Of a DNA stretch of 64,000 bases, positions 47,165-57,434 are shown piece by piece. The first letter of the stretch is position 1. Every line of letters starts with the position of its first letter. A model generated the notes under the pieces. It did not search any database, was not told the DNA's origin, and saw nothing but the letters and a program-made list of their open reading frames with translations. The DNA comes from Hyphomicrobiales bacterium (GTDB lineage: Bacteria; Pseudomonadota; Alphaproteobacteria; Rhizobiales; Rhizobiaceae), in NCBI GenBank assembly GCA_900469345.1, contig UBWZ01000010.1, positions 1-64,000 on the forward strand, in the 5' to 3' direction. The position numbers and the translations under genes are program-made.

Positions 47165-48781
47165 CTATTCGGCGGCGATTTTCCCCGCCAGTTCGCGGTT
47201 CTTCATCAGCTTGTAGATGACCGAATCCATCAGCGCCTGGAAGGAGGCGTCGATGATGTTCTCCGACACGCCGACCGTCCACCAGCGCACGCCGGTGCCA
47301 TCGGTGGATTCGATCAGCACGCGGGTAATGGCCTCGGTCCCGCCGTTCAGAATGCGCACTTTGAAGTCGGCAAGCGACAGGTCGTCGATCTCATGCTGGT
47401 AGCGGCCGAAATCCTTGCGCAGCGCCAGGTCGAGCGCGTTGACCGGGCCGTCGCCTTCCGCCACCGACATGTGCGGCGCCCCGTCGATGGTCAGCTTGAC
47501 GACCGCTTCCGACACGATCTTGACCCGCCCGAAGCTGTCGAAGCGGCGCTCCACCATCACCCGGAAACCGTCGACCGAGAAGAAGTCCGGGATCGTGCCG
47601 AGCGTCCGCCGCGCCAGGAGTTCGAAGCTCGCGTCCGCCCCCTCGTAGGCGTAGCCTGTCGCTTCCCGCTCCTTGACGATCGAGATCAGCTGGTCGAGGC
47701 GAGGATCGTCCTTGCCGACCTCGATGCCGCGTCGCTTCAGCGCGTTGATGAAATTCGCCTTGCCGCCCTGGTCTGAGACCATGACCTTGCGGAAGTTGCC
47801 GACGCTCTCCGGCGGGACGTGCTCGTAGGTGCGGGGGTCCTTCAGCAGCGCCGAGGCATGGATGCCGGCCTTGGTGGCAAAGGCCGAGGCGCCGACATAA
47901 GGGCTCTGATGATTGGGCGAGCGGTTGAGCAGTTCGTCGAAGGCATGGGAAAGGCGGGTGAGTCCCGCCAGCCGCTCCGCATCGATGCCGGTTTCGAAGC
48001 GGTTCGAATAGACCTCTTTCAGACAGAGCGTGGCGATCAGCGTCACCAGATTGGCATTGCCGCAGCGCTCGCCGATGCCGTTGAGCGTGCCCTGCACCTG
48101 GCGACAGCCGGCATCAATGGCGGCCAGCGAATTGGCGACCGCCTGGCCGGTATCGTCATGCGCATGGATACCGAGCGAGCTGCCGGGAATGCCGGATGCG
48201 ATGACGGCCGCGACGATCTCGGCCACTTCAGCGGGCTGCGTACCGCCATTGGTGTCGCACAGCACGATCCAGCGCGCGCCGGCCTGATGCGCCGTTTTCG
48301 CGCAGGCGAGCGCGTAGGTCGGATTGGCCTTGTAGCCGTCGAAGAAGTGTTCGCAATCGACCAGCGCTTCCTTGCCCGCCGCCCGCGCCGCCTCGACGCT
48401 GACGCGGATGGATTCGAGGTTTTCCTCGTTGGAGCAGCCGAGCGCGACGCGCACATGGTAGTCCCAGCTTTTCGCGACGAAGCAGGTCGCGTCGCTCTTT
48501 GCCTGCAGCAGCACGGCGAGCCCCGGGTCGTTGGAGGCCGACATGCCTGCCCGCTTGGTCATCCCGAAGGCGACGAACCGGGCTTTCTGCGTGCGCTTTT
48601 CGGAGAAGAAGGCGGTGTCGGTCGGGTTGGCGCCGGGATAGCCGCCCTCCACGTAGTCGAAACCGAACTCGTCCAGCATCTGCGAGATGGCGATCTTGTC
48701 CTCGACGGAAAAGTCGATGCCCGGCGTCTGCTGCCCGTCGCGCAGCGTCGTGTCGAAGAGAAAGATGCGTTCGCGTGTCAT
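47165..48781 (-). CDS. cimA: Citramalate synthase (LeuA-like family)
   Basis: A 538-residue enzyme that condenses pyruvate with acetyl-CoA to (R)-citramalate in the pyruvate route to isoleucine. The aldolase-type domain has FDTTLRDGQQTPG, GIHAHDDTGQAVANSLAAID and GTLNGIGERCGNANL (metal and acetyl-CoA sites). The C-terminal LeuA dimer-type regulatory domain (about 400-530) is present. The FFDGYKANP and SHAFDELLNRSPN signatures separate citramalate from isopropylmalate synthases. A RIME-like element lies between it and the upstream pip gene. Family identity versus homocitrate synthase is based on these motifs. Confidence 0.9.
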   Translation of the reverse strand: MTRERIFLFDTTLRDGQQTPGIDFSVEDKIAISQMLDEFGFDYVEGGYPGANPTDTAFFSEKRTQKARFVAFGMTKRAGMSASNDPGLAVLLQAKSDATCFVAKSWDYHVRVALGCSNEENLESIRVSVEAARAAGKEALVDCEHFFDGYKANPTYALACAKTAHQAGARWIVLCDTNGGTQPAEVAEIVAAVIASGIPGSSLGIHAHDDTGQAVANSLAAIDAGCRQVQGTLNGIGERCGNANLVTLIATLCLKEVYSNRFETGIDAERLAGLTRLSHAFDELLNRSPNHQSPYVGASAFATKAGIHASALLKDPRTYEHVPPESVGNFRKVMVSDQGGKANFINALKRRGIEVGKDDPRLDQLISIVKEREATGYAYEGADASFELLARRTLGTIPDFFSVDGFRVMVERRFDSFGRVKIVSEAVVKLTIDGAPHMSVAEGDGPVNALDLALRKDFGRYQHEIDDLSLADFKVRILNGGTEAITRVLIESTDGTGVRWWTVGVSENIIDASFQALMDSVIYKLMKNRELAGKIAAE

Positions 48782-48822
48782 GGTTATCGTGCCCTCCCAG
48801 AGCGGTCTTCAGTTTCCTCCGC

Positions 48823-48927
48823 CGTCATCCTCGGGCTTGACCCGAGGATCCAGGCCAGGCTTGCAAGGATAATGACGGCGGGCGCTGAATGACAAAGTGG
48901 ATCCTCGGGTCAAGCCCGAGGATGACG
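48823..48927. repeat. RIME-like double-palindrome intergenic element
   Basis: A 30-bp arm at 48823-48852 and its exact reverse complement at 48898-48927 flank a 45-bp spacer. Each arm contains its own palindrome (ATCCTCGGG-CTTGA-CCCGAGGAT). This layout is that of the Rhizobium-specific intergenic mosaic elements (RIME1). It lies between pip and cimA. Confidence 0.9.
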
Positions 48928-48938
48928 GAATGCTGGGC

Positions 48939-50367
<1,429 letters not shown>

Positions 50368-50371
<4 letters not shown>

Positions 50372-50862
50372 TGTCTGTCCTCCGGATCGCCTGGCCGCTG
50401 CGGCCAGTCTGTCGTGTCGTGGTCGGGATGCTGGTTAGAGACGATGTCGTCGAGAAACGGCGCCGAGCCGATGTCTTCCATCGTGTGCCGGCCGGGCAGG
50501 GCATGCAGGCCGTCGACGAAGGGCAGCTTGCCCTCGATGCCGAACTGCACCACCGGCGGCAGCCAGCTCGGGTCATCGAAGCTTCCGGCGGAGACCGCCA
50601 CGCCGTCATCCGCCTCGTAGCTTAGAGGCGTGCCGCAGTCTGCGCAGAAGCCGCGGCGGACATGATTGGAGGAATGGAAGTATTTCGGCGCGCCGCGGGT
50701 CCAGACGAGTTTTGCCTCGCCGATCGCCACCAGCGGCGCATAATAGGCGCCGAACGCCTTCTGGCACATGCGGCAATGGCAGATGGCGCAGTCGAGCGGC
50801 TGGCCCTCGAGCCGGAAGCGGACACCGCCGCACTGGCAGCCGCCGGAGTGAGTAGCGATCAT
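50368..50862 (-). CDS. GFA family protein (second, upstream copy)
   Basis: A 164-residue paralogue of the 49895 protein. Matching features are GGCQCGGVRFRLEG, ICHCRMCQKAFGAYYAPL and RGFCADCGTPLSY, with conserved zinc cysteines and the HPDHDT tail. The shared motifs and tail suggest tandem duplication followed by divergence in the middle segment. Its ATGA overlaps the stop of vapC at 50859-50862 and it overlaps the next GFA gene at 50368-50371. Confidence 0.9.
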
Positions 50863-51275
50863 GGGGCCGCCTCCAGCCAGTTTTCAACCTTGAGATCTGG
50901 TACGCGCGTAAACTCTCGCACATTCGCAGTCACCAGGGTGAGCCCCAGCGAGCGCGCATGCGCGGCGATGAACAAGTCTCCCCAGCCAATGATTTCTCCC
51001 CTCCGTTCAAGATCGGCGCGGATCAGAGCGTAGTGGACAGCCGCGGCCTTGTCGTAAGGCAACACGCTGATCTGTTGGAGAGTTGCATTCACCCGCTCGA
51101 CCAGAGCAGGCGAACCTTTCTTTGCTGCGCCATACCGCATCTCGGACGCAACGATCGCGCTCGTGCAAACAAGCCCGGAACGGAATTTTTCGATCTGGGC
51201 GGAGAGACGACCAAATGGGTTACGCAACGCCTCAGAGAGGATGTTGGTGTCCAACATGAATGTTGGATCCGTCAC
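50859..51275 (-). CDS. vapC: VapC-type PIN-domain toxin
   Basis: A 138-residue PIN-domain RNase. Acidic residues occur at MLDTNILSEAL (Asp9), ASEMRYGAAK (Glu about 44), GWGDLFIAAHA (Asp about 98) and TANVREF (Asn where VapC often has Asp/Asn-rich turn). The GTG at 51275 overlaps the vapB stop (GTGA, 51272-51275); an ATG at 51257 is an alternative. Its stop overlaps the start of the GFA gene. Antitoxin VapB precedes it, a normal order. Confidence 0.92.
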   Translation of the reverse strand: MTDPTFMLDTNILSEALRNPFGRLSAQIEKFRSGLVCTSAIVASEMRYGAAKKGSPALVERVNATLQQISVLPYDKAAAVHYALIRADLERRGEIIGWGDLFIAAHARSLGLTLVTANVREFTRVPDLKVENWLEAAP

Positions 51276-51523
51276 AAGTCTACATCCCTCGGCAGCGGAC
51301 CCTTTTCGTCGAAGTCGAAATCAAGATCCGAGTCATCAAGCGGTGGCTGCGCCTGAAGCCATGCAATCAGATTGTCGCTCTCGGTCCTGGCAGGCTCGAT
51401 CACAAGTCGCTCGCCCTCCTTGCGCATAATGGCCTCGTCACTCGGCATCTCGAACTCAGCCGGGATGACCACAACCTGCTCGCCGCCACGGCGGAAAAAC
51501 TTCACATGATGTTCTGAACCCAT
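51272..51523 (-). CDS. vapB: VapB-type antitoxin (AbrB/SpoVT fold)
   Basis: An 83-residue antitoxin. The N-terminal half is an AbrB-like swapped-hairpin fold (HVKFFRRGGEQVVVIPAEFEMP), the second half an acidic toxin-binding tail (PPLDDSDLDFDFDEKGPLP). Its stop overlaps the vapC start by four bases. It heads the overlapping chain down to pip, so transcription of GFA and pip genes may depend on the vapB promoter, which the VapBC complex would repress. Confidence 0.9.
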   Translation of the reverse strand: MGSEHHVKFFRRGGEQVVVIPAEFEMPSDEAIMRKEGERLVIEPARTESDNLIAWLQAQPPLDDSDLDFDFDEKGPLPRDVDL

Positions 51524-51578
51524 GTCTTTCTCCTTCGCCAGATTGGCAGGCTATGCGTACGATCGCCACACAGCAAGC

Positions 51579-52961
51579 CTACCGCTTGACCTCCCACGTC
51601 GTCACCCGTTCGCCGCTGGCATCCTTGCCGTCCTTGAGCTGGATGCCCTTGTCGGCAAGCTCGGCGCGGATCCGGTCCGCCTCGGGAAAATTCTTCGCCT
51701 TCAGCATTTCCAGCCGCATGGCGACCAGCGCATCGACCGCGGCGGCAAGCGCCTCGTCGACCTCCGTCTTCTCCGGCATGACGCCGAGCAGGGCAGCGCT
51801 CGCCGCGAAAAGCGACCGCAGCGCCGGGTCCGCACTCGCCTCGTGGGCCAGAGCATGCAGCGCCTGCACGGCCGCAACCGTGTTGAGATCGTCGCCGAGC
51901 GCGTCGAGCACGGTATCGCAGGGCGCGCCGTCCATCTCCTCGACGGTCGGCCATTTCGCGATCAGCCGTTCCGCCTCTTCCAACCGCTTCACCGAAAAAT
52001 CGATCGGCTCGCGGTAGTGGGTCATCAGCATGGCAAGCCGCAGCACGACGCCCGGCCATTTGCGGCCGCCAAAAGTTTCGGTGTGCAGCAGCTCGTGGAT
52101 GGTGATGAAATTGCCGTCCGACTTCGACATCTTGCGGCCTTCGACCTGCACGAAGCCGTTATGCATCCAGACATTGGCCATCGTCCGCGTGCCGTGCGCG
52201 CAGCGCGATTGGGCGATCTCGTTTTCGTGGTGCGGGAAGATCAGGTCCAGCCCGCCGCCGTGGATGTCGAAGACCTCGCCGAGATAGCGCTCGCTCATCG
52301 CCGAGCACTCGATGTGCCAGCCGGGGCGACCGCGACCCCAGGGGCTGTCCCAGCCGGGCTCGTTGTGGGAGGAGAGCTTCCACAGCACGAAATCGCCCGG
52401 GTTCTTCTTGTGTGGGTCGACCGCGATGCGGGCACCCGCCTGCTGCTCGTCGAGCGGCCGCTTCGACAGCTGGCCGTAATCCGGCATCGACTTGGTGTTG
52501 AACAGCACTTCGCCTTCAGCCACATAGGCATGGCCCTGGGCGATCAGCTTTTCGATGATGGCGACCATGCCGTCGATATTGTCGGTGGCGCGGGGCTCGA
52601 CGGTCGGCTCGAGGCAGCCGAGGAGGGCGATATCCGTGTGGTACTGCGTCTCGGTCTTTTCCGTCACCAGCCGGATCGCCTCGTTGAGCGGCATGCCCGG
52701 ATAGTCGCGCAGCGCCCGCGCGTTGATCTTGTCGTCCACATCGGTGATGTTGCGCGCATAGGTGACGTGATCGGCGCCATAGACATGCCGCAGCAGCCGG
52801 AAAAGCACGTCGAAGACGATCGCAGGCCGCGCATTGCCGATATGGGCGTAGTCGTAGACGGTCGGGCCGCAGACATACATGCGCACGTTCTTAGGATCGA
52901 TCGGCGCGAACTCCACCTTCTCGCGGGTCAACGTGTTGTAAAGCTTGAGCGGGCCGCTCAT
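51579..52961 (-). CDS. cysS: Cysteinyl-tRNA synthetase
   Basis: A 460-residue class I synthetase charging tRNA-Cys. The HIGH motif is HIGN in [13 protein letters not shown] and KMSKS is present in [12 protein letters not shown]. Zinc-binding residues occur in [15 protein letters not shown] and [15 protein letters not shown]. The C-terminal anticodon-binding helical part is intact. The ATG at 52961 follows GGGAG by about 7 bases. Length matches the family. It lies 55 bases downstream of vapB on the same strand. Confidence 0.97.
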   Translation of the reverse strand: MSGPLKLYNTLTREKVEFAPIDPKNVRMYVCGPTVYDYAHIGNARPAIVFDVLFRLLRHVYGADHVTYARNITDVDDKINARALRDYPGMPLNEAIRLVTEKTETQYHTDIALLGCLEPTVEPRATDNIDGMVAIIEKLIAQGHAYVAEGEVLFNTKSMPDYGQLSKRPLDEQQAGARIAVDPHKKNPGDFVLWKLSSHNEPGWDSPWGRGRPGWHIECSAMSERYLGEVFDIHGGGLDLIFPHHENEIAQSRCAHGTRTMANVWMHNGFVQVEGRKMSKSDGNFITIHELLHTETFGGRKWPGVVLRLAMLMTHYREPIDFSVKRLEEAERLIAKWPTVEEMDGAPCDTVLDALGDDLNTVAAVQALHALAHEASADPALRSLFAASAALLGVMPEKTEVDEALAAAVDALVAMRLEMLKAKNFPEADRIRAELADKGIQLKDGKDASGERVTTWEVKR

Positions 52962-53181
52962 CGAAAACTCCCAAGGCAAGACAAGACAGGTACGGCAACG
53001 AAATACGCCGGCGCCGGACCGGATCGTTTGTCTTCAAGAGTGTCGAGAGACGAGAACGGCCGGGCCAGCGCTTGCGCTAGCGAATAATGATCCCACAGAT
53101 GGAAATCGCCGTTTTCATGCCCAAGCTTATGGCGCGGGCCGCCGATTTGGTCAAGAGCGCGGCGCCGGCAAGAGCGCGACG

Positions 53182-53760
53182 TCAGGCTTTTCCCGCACCG
53201 GTTCGAAGCCAATATTTGCGCAGCAGAAAAGCCGCAAGCACCAGCACGACAATCGCGAAGCCGAGCGCGATCATCAGATGGCTATGCAGCCGCAGCCGCC
53301 CGAAGATCGATTCGACGGCATTGCCGAACAGGTAGCCGATCGCGGTGATCGCAATGCCCCAGACCACGGCGGCGATGAAATTGAGCATCATGAAGCGGAG
53401 CGCCGGAACCGAGGTGAGGCCGATCGCGATCGGGCTCACCGTCCGCATGCCGTAGATGAACCGGAAGGACAGGATAAAGCCGGTCGGGTGCCCTTCCAGA
53501 AGTTGGTGGACCTTGGCGGCCGCCTGGGTCTTCATCAGCCGCTGCACCGGCGCGAAGTCATGCGCGTATCGGGCGGCAAAGAACCACGCCTGATCCACCA
53601 GGAACGAGCCGAGCACGGCGGCCAGTGCCGCCTGCCAGAAGGGAAACAACTGGCGATGCGCAAACACCCCGCCGAGGAACACCGCCGTCTCGCCCTCGAA
53701 GCCGGCGCCGAGAAACACCGCCAGCGGGCCATACTGGGAAATCAATGTTTCCAGCGACAA
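53182..53760 (-). CDS. DedA family membrane protein
   Basis: A 192-residue DedA/SNARE-associated (VTT) protein with five or six hydrophobic segments. It shows AVFLGAGFEGETAVFLGGVFAH, DQAWFFAARY, then the conserved SFRFIYGMRTVSPIAIGLTSV (the F-x-R-x2-P-x3 motif), and WGIAITAIGYLFG. DedA proteins act in membrane homeostasis and undecaprenyl/lipid transport. The preferred start is the TTG at 53760, which follows AAAGG by 9 bases; a TTG 8 codons upstream is possible. Confidence 0.88.
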   Translation of the reverse strand: MSLETLISQYGPLAVFLGAGFEGETAVFLGGVFAHRQLFPFWQAALAAVLGSFLVDQAWFFAARYAHDFAPVQRLMKTQAAAKVHQLLEGHPTGFILSFRFIYGMRTVSPIAIGLTSVPALRFMMLNFIAAVVWGIAITAIGYLFGNAVESIFGRLRLHSHLMIALGFAIVVLVLAAFLLRKYWLRTGAGKA

Positions 53761-53854
53761 GAATTGTGACCTTTGACGGAGCAATCGGCGAGCGAGGACA
53801 TTTTGAAGCTAGAGCGCCGCCGGTTTTCAACAAGATAGCACCGGCAAGGCCGTC

Positions 53855-54595
53855 TCAGGCCGGAAGCTGGAAATCCACGAACCGGTTGTCGCGCGCCACG
53901 AACAACCGTCCGCTGTCCTTCAGCTCGGGCGAGGCGAGGAACAGCATCTTTGCGGCGATCTCGGCCGGATGCGGCAGCGTATCAGGATCTTCGCCGGGCA
54001 CGGCCTGCGCCCGCATCGCGGTGCGTGTCGCACCGGGATTGACGAGATTGACCTTGAGCGGCGTGTGCTCGGTCTCCTGCGCCCAGATCCGGCCCATTGT
54101 CTCGACGGCTGCCTTCGACATCGCATAGGCGCCCCAGAAGGCGCGCGGATTGCTGGCAACGCCAGACGAGAGGATAAGAGCCCGACCCGCATCCGAACAG
54201 GTCAGAAGCGGTTCGACGGAGCGGATCAGCCGCCACGTCGCGGTGACGTTGGTCAGCATCACCTTGTCGAACACCTTCGCCTCCATGTGCGCAAGCGGCG
54301 AGATGACGCCGAGAATGCCGGCATTGGCGACCAGGATATCGAGCTTGCCCCAGCGCTCGAAGATCGAGGCGCCGAGCCGGTCGATCGCCTCCATGTCGGT
54401 GATGTCGAAGGGTACCAGCGTCGCCGTGCCGCCGCCGGCCTTGATCGCATCGTCGAGCTCTTCCAGGCCGCCGACCGTGCGGGCGGTGGCGATCACATGC
54501 GCGCCGGCCTTGGCAAGCTCCAGCGCCGTGAAATAGCCGATGCCCCGCGATGCGCCGGTCACCAGCGCGATCCTGCCCTTCAAGTCGATCGTCAT
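53855..54595 (-). CDS. SDR family oxidoreductase
   Basis: A 246-residue short-chain dehydrogenase. The cofactor motif TGASRGIG (about 13-20), NAG near 87, Ser in LSSGVASN and Tyr/Lys in GAYAMSKAA are in place. The C-terminal end FVARDNRFVDFQLPA is typical of rhizobial proteins near purF. The substrate is unknown. The ATG at 54595 has only a weak GAGAG ribosome site; the frame is open to 54649 but without support. It lies about 150 bases after the HNH gene. Confidence 0.9.
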   Translation of the reverse strand: MTIDLKGRIALVTGASRGIGYFTALELAKAGAHVIATARTVGGLEELDDAIKAGGGTATLVPFDITDMEAIDRLGASIFERWGKLDILVANAGILGVISPLAHMEAKVFDKVMLTNVTATWRLIRSVEPLLTCSDAGRALILSSGVASNPRAFWGAYAMSKAAVETMGRIWAQETEHTPLKVNLVNPGATRTAMRAQAVPGEDPDTLPHPAEIAAKMLFLASPELKDSGRLFVARDNRFVDFQLPA

Positions 54596-54744
54596 GCTCT
54601 CATCCCATTGCGCGCGCCGCCCTGGCGGCGTCGCGATCGTCATCCTCATGTCGACGGAGAATTGTCACAGGCATGGGGCGGGTGCAAGCCTTCGGCCGAT
54701 GACGGCAGGTGCGGCGTCGGTTGCTGCCGCTGCAACGACCGGCG

Positions 54745-55074
54745 TCAGCGGCGCCGGTTGCTCTGCTTGGTGTCGTCGTAGAAACCGGCCGGCTTGCGCG
54801 CCACCCAGGCGACGAACTTGCGGATCTCGTCGTGCTCCAGAAGGGCATCGACGGTAAAATAGCGCTTTTCCAGCTCCGACTCGCTGAACAGGGCGTGGAT
54901 CTGCCGGTGGCAGATGCGGTGCAGGGTCTGCGTCTTGCGCCCGCCCCGGCATTTCGGGACGAGGTGGTGCTCGTCCCGCTGATCCTCGGGTATGGGCCGG
55001 CTACACAGCGGGCAGATTTCCGGCTCGGGCTCCTCGTACCACGAGGCGACCTCTTCTCTGTGCTTTCTTGCCAT
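54745..55074 (-). CDS. HNH endonuclease-like protein
   Basis: A 109-residue HNH-type protein. A Cys pair (CPLC, 21-24) is followed by the HNH core DEHHLVPKCRGGRKTQTLHRICHRQIH (about 34-60; His, Asn-like, His), and a helical C-terminus. It resembles the HNH proteins of unknown role often found beside purF in Rhizobiaceae. There is no adjacent methyltransferase or restriction partner, so it is not a classic restriction system. Confidence 0.88.
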   Translation of the reverse strand: MARKHREEVASWYEEPEPEICPLCSRPIPEDQRDEHHLVPKCRGGRKTQTLHRICHRQIHALFSESELEKRYFTVDALLEHDEIRKFVAWVARKPAGFYDDTKQSNRRR

Positions 55075-55100
55075 CGGCTGTGATTGATCCGCTGTCTGCC

Positions 55101-56603
55101 CTAGCCGTTGCTGGCCAGCAGCGAAACCTTGCGGCCCATGGTCTCGCCGTCCTTGTCTAGCAGGCGGGTGGGGTAGTCGCCGGTGAAATAGTGGTCGGTG
55201 AACTGCGGACGCGCGTCGTTGCGGTCCTCGCCGCCGACGGCGCGATAGAGCCCGTTGATCGACAGGAACTGCAGCGAGTCGACACCGATGAACTTCGCCA
55301 TCGCGTCGAGGCTGTCGTACTGGTTGGCCAAGAGCTTGTCCCGGTCCGGCGTGTCGATGCCGTAGAAATCGGGATAGTGGATCATCGGGCTCGCGACCCG
55401 CAAGTGCACTTCCTTGGCACCCGCTTCGCGCATCATCTGGACGATCTTGACCGAAGTCGTGCCGCGCACCACCGAATCGTCGATCAGCACGACGCGCTTG
55501 CCCTCGATCATCGCCCGGTTGGCAGAATGCTTGAGCTTGACGCCGAAGGCACGGATCTGCTGGGTCGGCTCGATGAAGGTACGGCCGACATAATGGTTGC
55601 GGATGATGCCGTATTCGAACGGGATGCCGCTTTCCTGCGCATAGCCGAGTGCGGCAGGCGTGCCGCCGTCCGGAACCGGCACGACGACGTCGGCCTCGAC
55701 CGGAGCTTCCTGGGCAAGGTTGATGCCCATGTTCTTGCGGGCGACATAGACGCTTCGGCCGCCGACGATCGAGTCCGGCCGGGCGAAATAGACGTATTCG
55801 AACAGGCAGAGGCGCTCCGGCTGGCCGTTGCCGGCCTTGCGGGCATCGATCGAGATCGAGCCGTCCGCCTGGATCTCGCAGATGATGACTTCGCCGTTTT
55901 CCACGTCGCGGACGAACTTGGCGCCGATGATGTCGAGCGCGCAGGTTTCAGACGCAAAGATCGGCTTGCCGTCGAGTTCACCCATGACCAGCGGCCTGAT
56001 GCCGGTGGGATCGCGCGCCGCGATCAGCTTTGTGCGGGTAATCGCAAGCATCGAATAGCCGCCTTCCATCTGCCGGATCGCATCGATGAAGCGGTCGGCC
56101 GTGGACGAATAGCGGGAGCGGGCGATGAGGTGCAGCACGACTTCGGTGTCGGAGGTCGACTGGCAAATGGCGCCGCCGGCGATCAGCTGTCGGCGCAGCG
56201 TCAGGCCGTTGGTGAAATTGCCGTTATGGGCAATTGCGATGCCGCCGACTTCCAGTTCGGCAAACAGCGGCTGGACGTTGCGCAACGCCACTTCGCCGGT
56301 CGTCGAATAGCGATTGTGGCCGATCGAGATGTTGCCGGGAAGGCGGGCAAGCGTGGCGGGGTCGGTGTAGTGGTCGCCGACCAGGCCCATGCGGCGCTCG
56401 GAATGAAAGCGCAGCCCGTCGAACGAGACGATGCCGGCTGCTTCCTGGCCGCGATGCTGCAGCGCATGCAGGCCGAGCGCCGTCAGCGTCGCTGCGTCCG
56501 GATGGCCGAGAATGCCGAATACGCCGCATTCTTCGTGCAGCGTGTCACCATCCAGATCATCAAATCCACGCGGGGAAATCTCTTGCGAAAGCGGCTGATT
56601 CAT
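55101..56603 (-). CDS. purF: Amidophosphoribosyltransferase
   Basis: PurF transfers the amide of glutamine to PRPP, the first committed step of purine synthesis. The 500-residue proenzyme has a short N-terminal propeptide ending HEE, then catalytic Cys in CGVFGILGHPDA. The PRPP site is VVLIDDSVVRGTTS and the glutaminase part is typical (QHRGQEAAGIV, NRYSTTG). The ATG at 56603 gives family length. It follows cvpA in the same direction, as in many proteobacteria. Confidence 0.97.
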   Translation of the reverse strand: MNQPLSQEISPRGFDDLDGDTLHEECGVFGILGHPDAATLTALGLHALQHRGQEAAGIVSFDGLRFHSERRMGLVGDHYTDPATLARLPGNISIGHNRYSTTGEVALRNVQPLFAELEVGGIAIAHNGNFTNGLTLRRQLIAGGAICQSTSDTEVVLHLIARSRYSSTADRFIDAIRQMEGGYSMLAITRTKLIAARDPTGIRPLVMGELDGKPIFASETCALDIIGAKFVRDVENGEVIICEIQADGSISIDARKAGNGQPERLCLFEYVYFARPDSIVGGRSVYVARKNMGINLAQEAPVEADVVVPVPDGGTPAALGYAQESGIPFEYGIIRNHYVGRTFIEPTQQIRAFGVKLKHSANRAMIEGKRVVLIDDSVVRGTTSVKIVQMMREAGAKEVHLRVASPMIHYPDFYGIDTPDRDKLLANQYDSLDAMAKFIGVDSLQFLSINGLYRAVGGEDRNDARPQFTDHYFTGDYPTRLLDKDGETMGRKVSLLASNG

Positions 56604-56744
56604 TTCGACCTCGTCTTCCGGAAAAACGGAAGGGCCGGCCGGGATTGTGTCTCGGGCCGGACCTGCTTCTTCACCTGATGTCACGTCTGCGCGACCTATA
56701 GCACAGATGGTGGGCCTGTGCGCTGCATCAAGCGCAACACAGTG

Positions 56745-57332
56745 TCAATTATTCGTAACAGGTGCGTCTTCGGCCGGCGCCTGGTCCTGGCCGGGCGTGC
56801 CCTCGGCCGGCGCCGTTTCGTGGCCGAGAATTCGGGCGCGGATCTGCGGCTCGATGTCGTCGGGCAGCATGGCTTCGAGGCGGCCGACCAGCGTATCGAG
56901 GAAGGGCTTGGATTTCGCCTGGGTCACCCAGACCGGCTGCCGGTCCGGCGCCACCAGCCAGTTGAAGAAGGCAACGGCCACCACCAGCAGCAGGATGCCG
57001 CGGGCAGCTCCGAACAGGAAGCCGAGCGTCCGGTCGAGCGCGCCGATGCGGCTGTCGATGATGAAGTCCGCGATCCGCGTGGTGATGAAGGAGATGATGA
57101 TCAGCGCGATCAGGAAGATGATGCCGGCCGATGCCGCAAGCGCGATGCGGTCGTCCGCCGTGTAGTTCTTCACATAGGGAAGCACCACCGGGTAGAGGTA
57201 GTAGGCGGCCGCGATGGAGCCGGCCCAGCTAGCGATCGACAGGACTTCGCGCGAAAAGCCGCGCACCATGGCAAGCACGGCGGAAAACAGCGTGACGCCG
57301 AGGACAATACCGTCGAAGATCGTAATGGGCAT
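56745..57332 (-). CDS. cvpA: CvpA family membrane protein
   Basis: A 195-residue inner-membrane protein with four hydrophobic segments (about 3-22, 28-45, 70-95, 104-130). It has FDGIVLGVTLFSAVLAMVRGFSREVLSI and IGALDRTLGFLFGAARGILL, both conserved in CvpA. The C-terminal end is acidic and proline/alanine-rich. CvpA is linked to colicin V export and to envelope stress in other bacteria. The ATG at 57332 follows GGAG. It lies 141 bases before purF and 102 after radA. Confidence 0.93.
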   Translation of the reverse strand: MPITIFDGIVLGVTLFSAVLAMVRGFSREVLSIASWAGSIAAAYYLYPVVLPYVKNYTADDRIALAASAGIIFLIALIIISFITTRIADFIIDSRIGALDRTLGFLFGAARGILLLVVAVAFFNWLVAPDRQPVWVTQAKSKPFLDTLVGRLEAMLPDDIEPQIRARILGHETAPAEGTPGQDQAPAEDAPVTNN

Positions 57333-57434
57333 GTAAACTCTACTCCAAGACCTGCCGTTCCATGCCGGCACTTTCGCCCGGCACTGTAGCATTGGGCGCT
57401 GTGTCTTTACATCAGCGGACGGATGAACGGAAGA

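Noticed and set aside
54745..55074. HNH gene as a restriction or homing system
   Set aside because: No methyltransferase, intron or partner gene is adjacent, and purF next door is intact.
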